A stretch of 64,000 bases of DNA from Nocardia asteroides (GTDB taxonomy: Bacteria; Actinomycetota; Actinomycetes; Mycobacteriales; Mycobacteriaceae), in NCBI RefSeq assembly GCF_021183625.1, contig NZ_CP089214.1:6200001-6264000 (forward strand), given 5' to 3'. The notes below the pieces were generated by a model. The model was given only the letters and a program-made list of their open reading frames with translations. It was not told where the DNA came from and searched no databases. A program made the position numbers and the translations under genes. Below are positions 61,101 to 64,000 of the stretch, one piece after another; within the stretch, counting starts at the first letter, position 1; each line of letters starts with the position of its first letter.

Positions 61101-64000
61101 GGCAATGGTGCCGCCGCCGTCGGTGCGGGTGCCGCTTCCGTCCCGAACGCTCCCGGGCACGGTCTGCCCGCCCGCACGTCCACCTCCGCCCGCACCTTCC
61201 CATCCGTGGCCACGGCAGCCGCACCGACGGCGCCGCCCAGGTACGCCCCCGAACCGACGGAGAGTTCCGTGTACTCGTCCCAGCAGGACGGCGCGCTGGA
61301 AAGCGCGCTGACCCAGCACCTCCGATCCCACCACCAGTTCCTCGACGGCCAGCTCGACATGGCACGCGCGCTGGTCGGCGCGCTCGACGCGGGCGTACTG
61401 ACCGAGACCACCGTGCGCGCCATCGAAGCGGTGAAGGACCACGGCGTCGCCATCGCCGCCAGCCACACCCGCGCCTCCGACGTCCTGGCCCAGCTCGCCG
61501 ATCTCGAGGCCGGTTTCGCCCGGCCCGCCGCCGCCCGGCCGGTTCCGGCCTACCGGCCGGCCGCCGTGCCGCAGCATCGGCCCGAAGCGCTCGCTCCGGG
61601 CCACACCAACGGTTCGGCCGAGGCACTTCCCTCGGCGCAGGTCCCGGCCGGACACTCGGCTGCCGTAGCCACGGCAGCAAGTTCTGCCCCGGCAGACGGC
61701 CATGTCCCGGCCCGGACCGTCCCGGCCGCGCCGTTCGGCCCGGCCGCGCCGTCTGCCTCGGGCCCGACCGTCCCGCCCGCGCCGTCTGCTCCGGCTTCGG
61801 CCCCGGCCGCGAATTTCACTGCCGTGGCTACGGCAGCCGCACCAGCGCCGGTTCCGGCACCGGCCGACGAGCAGTCGAGCCAGGCCCCGGCGGGCAGCCG
61901 CGAAGACCTTCTGCAGGCCCTGCGCGAGGTGGTCGCGGAGAAGACCGGCTACCCGGTCGAGATGGTCGACACCGGGATGGACCTGGAGGCAGACCTCGGC
62001 GTGGACTCGATCAAGCGGGTCCAGGTCATCGGCGCTCTTCAGGAACGCTTCCCCGACCTACCCAACCTCGGCCCGGAGCAGCTCGGCACCCTGCGCACCC
62101 TCGACCAGATCGCCGAACTCCTCGGCGCGAACGACACCGGCCCCGCCTCGGAGAGCTCCACCGGCACCCCCGCCACCGGGGACAACGCGGAAACCCTCCG
62201 CCAGGCCCTGCGCGAGGTGGTCGCGGAGAAGACCGGCTACCCGGTCGAGATGGTCGACACCGGCATGGATCTCGAAGCAGACCTCGGTGTGGACTCGATC
62301 AAGCGGGTCCAGGTCATCGGCGCTCTCCAGGAACGCTTCCCCGACCTACCCAACCTCGGCCCGGAGCAACTGGGCACCCTGCGCACCCTCGACCAGATCG
62401 TGGCCGAGCTCAGCACCGGCGGTGATGTCCACCCAAAAGCTGATGCCGCGGCGCGCGCGCCGCGGCATGCCGTCGAACTGATCACCCTGCCCGCCGCGGA
62501 CACCGCGATCGGCGCCTACCGGGCGAACCCGGTGGCCCTGCTCATCGACCCCGCCGGCAGCGGCGAGGCCACCGCGCTGACCACCGCGCTCACCGCGCGC
62601 GGATGGTCGGTGCGCACGGTCACAACGCTCCCCGACCCGGGGGAGCACCCCGACCTGTGCCTGATCCTGCTCGGCTCGGGCACCGAGCGAACCGACGTCG
62701 AGCGCCTGCTCACCGACACCATCCTGACCGCGGGCCGGATCACCCCCACCATGTCGGCGGAGCACGGCCGCGCCGCCGTCGCGACCCTGATCCGGCTGGA
62801 CGGGGGGCTCGGCTTCCGCACCGCCGACGACCCGGTGCGCGCCCGGCTCGGCGGCGTCGGCGGCATCCTGAAGACCCTCGCCGCCGAACGCCCCGACCTG
62901 TTCTGCCGGGCACTGGACATCGACCCGGCGGCGACGCCGGAGCGCTGTGCCGACCTGGTGCTCACCGAACTGGACGACGCGGCGCGAGACATCGTCGAGG
63001 TCGGCGTGGCCGCCGACGGCACCAGGTCCACCCTGGTCCCCGGCGGCTTCGGCCCGGCCCGCACGGTGACCCCGATCCGCCCGCTCGACAGCCAACCCGA
63101 GGTCACACTGACCGCCGACGACCTGCTGGTCGTCTCCGGCGGTGCCCGCGGCGTCACCGCCACCTGCGTCCGTGCGCTGGCCGGGCGGGTTCCGGCCCGC
63201 TTCATCCTGCTCGGCCGGACCGAGCCCGAGGCCGAACCGGAGTGGGCGGCCGGGATCGCCGACGCCGACCTCCAACAGGCCGCGGTGCGCGCCCTCGCGG
63301 GCACCGGGGCGAAACCGCGCGACATCGCGCGCACCTGCTCCGGGATCAGGGCCGCCAGGGAGATCCGGGAGACCCTGACCGCGCTGGACGGCCGCGCCGA
63401 CTACCTGGCGGTCGACGCCACCGACGCCGACGCGGTGCGCGAGGCGCTCGGCCCCCGGGCCGGGGAGATCACCGGCATCGTGCACGGCGCGGGCGTGCTC
63501 GCGGACTCCCGGATCCCGGACAAGACCCCGGAATCCATTGCCCGCGTGCTTAACCCGAAACTGTCGGCGCTGACGGCGCTGCTCACCGCGGTGCCGGAGC
63601 CGAAGCACCTGATCCTGTTCACCTCGGTGGCCGGGCTCTACGGCAACACCGGCCAGGCCGACTACGCCGCCGCCAACGAGGCGCTCTCCCGCTTCGCGGT
63701 GGCCTGGCGCCGGGCCCATCCGGACCGGCACGTCACCGCGATCGACTGGGGCGCCTGGGACGGCGGCATGGTGACGCCCGCGCTGCGCGAGCACTTCCAC
63801 GCCGCCGGCGTCGAGCTGCTGCCCCCCGAGGTCGGGGCGGCGGCCTTCACCGAGCAGTTCACCGCGGAGCGCGAAGCGGACACCGTCGTTCTGATCGGCC
63901 CGGCCGAATCGCTCGCCGGGCCCGCTCCGGTGCCGCACGCGCCGGTCCGGCTGCGCCGCAGTCTGATCGGGCTCACCGAGGAGCCGATCATCGAGGCGCA
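58119..64000 (+). CDS. PfaA-type polyketide/PUFA-like synthase, 3' truncated by window end
   Basis: At least 1,960 aa; the frame is open from GTG 58119 (after GAGAGGAAC) to base 64000. Domains: KS about 8-465 with VDAACAAS (Cys211) and the two histidines His346 and His386 (EAHATGT, GHTKGAAG); AT about 560-870 with GHSFGE (Ser662); a long Ala/Gly/Pro-rich linker with a helical patch; two ACPs with attachment serines at 1297 and 1393 in GVDSIKR; KR from about 1660 with GGARGVT, Ser1836 and Tyr1849. The EVVAEKTGYPVEMVDTGMDLEADLGVDSIKR wording is characteristic of PUFA-synthase (PfaA) ACPs. No DH or ER is seen here; they may follow. The KS wording VDAACAAS also fits the PfaA/HglE group. Confidence 0.9.
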   Translation, partial: MTDERRLARTPIAIVGMSGLLPQARNHREYWQNIIDGVDCTTEVPASRWNLDDYHDADPEAPDKTYSRRGAFLPDVEFDPLEFGLPPNQLEVTSTMQTLSLGVARDLLLDAGATGSEWYDASRTGVVLGTTGPVPLMHPLAARLSTPVLEEAARSVGLSQADAEAVSAKFVAAYAPWEANSFPGLLSNITAGRVANRLGLGGINCTVDAACAASLAALRTAVAELQDGRADMMITGGVDTENTIFIYLCFSKVGALSKSDRISPFGSDADGTLLGEGITMLALRRLEDARRDGNRIYAVLRGLGSSSDGRAKSIYAPRAGGQRVALDRAYADAEISPATVALIEAHATGTPVGDKTELTALEELLTDATDEPRFAALGSVKSQIGHTKGAAGTASLMKLAFALHQKVLPGTINVTAPNAKIAAENAPYYVNSRTRPWIRDPERPVRRAAASAFGFGGTNFHVVLEEADGERPSVLHRTARAHLWHAADVAGLIDAVRSTAPIDGGEIPEGHVRVGFVSLDDENAEHLRGLAVDELVRNPDAASWEHPEGVYYRASALPDRRVAALFAGQGSQYVDMGADAAIAQPAVGAAFDAANEAFAGAPQRLSSVVFPPPAFDEAAAAAQERALRRTEFAQPAIGALAAGQFAALRERGFRADGYLGHSFGELTALWAAGALSGADFHGLARARGVAMTPRDGVEAGTMVALNATVEVAREIVDAIDDVWICNHNAPDQVVIGGGPDAVAAAVAVCGERGVATRALPVSGAFHTPYVAHAVDAFAAALAEVQIGAPDAPVYANSAGARYGSDAAANRAVLTGQLGQPVEFVAALTALRESGCTVFVEFGPKQVLTSLVRRTLGDDVVAIATDSGPIGNSDLSLTRAAVRLAVLGFGLSGINRHAAPVLEPHKPSRPMTVTISAPEYVPETRKAAYAAALSDGYRVRLDDSGSNGNGSAVAVSAAGGVGDGAVVTGGGRAGAGSAHGVAGGGNGAAAAKVGTGNGAAAVGAGAASVPNAPGHGLPARTSTSARTFPSVATAAAPTAPPRYAPEPTESSVYSSQQDGALESALTQHLRSHHQFLDGQLDMARALVGALDAGVLTETTVRAIEAVKDHGVAIAASHTRASDVLAQLADLEAGFARPAAARPVPAYRPAAVPQHRPEALAPGHTNGSAEALPSAQVPAGHSAAVATAASSAPADGHVPARTVPAAPFGPAAPSASGPTVPPAPSAPASAPAANFTAVATAAAPAPVPAPADEQSSQAPAGSREDLLQALREVVAEKTGYPVEMVDTGMDLEADLGVDSIKRVQVIGALQERFPDLPNLGPEQLGTLRTLDQIAELLGANDTGPASESSTGTPATGDNAETLRQALREVVAEKTGYPVEMVDTGMDLEADLGVDSIKRVQVIGALQERFPDLPNLGPEQLGTLRTLDQIVAELSTGGDVHPKADAAARAPRHAVELITLPAADTAIGAYRANPVALLIDPAGSGEATALTTALTARGWSVRTVTTLPDPGEHPDLCLILLGSGTERTDVERLLTDTILTAGRITPTMSAEHGRAAVATLIRLDGGLGFRTADDPVRARLGGVGGILKTLAAERPDLFCRALDIDPAATPERCADLVLTELDDAARDIVEVGVAADGTRSTLVPGGFGPARTVTPIRPLDSQPEVTLTADDLLVVSGGARGVTATCVRALAGRVPARFILLGRTEPEAEPEWAAGIADADLQQAAVRALAGTGAKPRDIARTCSGIRAAREIRETLTALDGRADYLAVDATDADAVREALGPRAGEITGIVHGAGVLADSRIPDKTPESIARVLNPKLSALTALLTAVPEPKHLILFTSVAGLYGNTGQADYAAANEALSRFAVAWRRAHPDRHVTAIDWGAWDGGMVTPALREHFHAAGVELLPPEVGAAAFTEQFTAEREADTVVLIGPAESLAGPAPVPHAPVRLRRSLIGLTEEPIIEA
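61914..62400 (+). repeat. Near-identical tandem ACP-coding repeats
   Basis: Bases 61914-62112 and 62202-62400 are nearly the same over 199 bp (288-bp period), differing at a few third positions. They code the two ACP domains of the PKS. The identity at DNA level points to recent duplication or gene conversion. Confidence 0.85.

Overview
The window is very GC-rich (about 70 percent by eye), densely coded and rich in GTG starts. Gene content points to a mycolic-acid actinobacterium, most likely Nocardia or a close relative: a FadE5-type acyl-CoA dehydrogenase, an FprB-type ferredoxin/NADP reductase, soluble acyl-ACP desaturases, fatty acyl-AMP ligases, five cytochromes P450 and many TetR/GntR/LysR regulators. 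The genus is an inference from gene content; there is no rRNA or other marker gene here, and I found no tRNA, CRISPR array or intact insertion sequence.

Layout. 1-5.96 kb: a secreted lipase-like hydrolase, a CPBP membrane protease, a cytoplasmic hydrolase, an aldo/keto reductase, a small membrane protein and a methyltransferase. 5.95-16.2 kb (cluster A): a leftward P450 / P450 / FAD-monooxygenase / P450 operon, whose first three genes are joined by 4-base GTGA overlaps, is divergent from a rightward operon of fatty acyl-AMP ligase, soluble diiron oxygenase, hotdog thioesterase, acyl carrier protein, SAM methyltransferase and acyl-ACP desaturase. A strong hairpin ends it at 16.22 kb. 16.3-24.4 kb: a thioesterase, a TetR/P450 pair, a secreted protein, a BisC-like molybdoenzyme, a short sigma factor, an LLM-class flavin enzyme, then a 460-bp low-GC leader and two Roadblock-domain genes. 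24.4-28.7 kb: a catabolic module (GntR, perfect 18-bp palindrome, flavin monooxygenase, CoA-transferase, CitE-like lyase). 28.8-46.2 kb: a membrane desaturase, a cation/proton antiporter ending in a large palindrome, an AraC/VOC/UvrA-like group, fprB, a dehydrogenase-like pair, hydrolases and TetR regulators with clear operators, fadE5 and a diguanylate cyclase.

46.3-64.0 kb (cluster B): a class I terpene synthase (leftward), a decayed ArsR/SRPBCC pair, then a long rightward set: membrane acyl-CoA desaturase, acyl carrier protein, CFA-type methyltransferase, P450, fatty acyl-AMP ligase, LysR regulator, acyl-CoA synthetase-like enzyme, FAD oxidoreductase, SGNH hydrolase, and a giant PfaA-type (PUFA-synthase-like) polyketide synthase with KS, AT, two near-identical ACPs and KR. 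That gene starts at 58119 and runs off the window end.

The most interesting feature is the parallel between clusters A and B. Each encodes a self-contained 'activate a fatty acid, load it on a stand-alone carrier protein, then desaturate, methylate and hydroxylate it' module. In each, the carrier-protein/methyltransferase junction holds the same 75-bp palindromic sequence (71 of 75 identical, 35 kb apart), which is in frame and may be translated as a 25-residue leader on two otherwise dissimilar methyltransferases. Cluster A recalls the FAAL/desaturase/ACP logic of terminal-alkyne and polyyne pathways but uses soluble diiron enzymes. Cluster B seems to join such a module to a PUFA-type synthase and a terpene synthase. 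The products are unknown.
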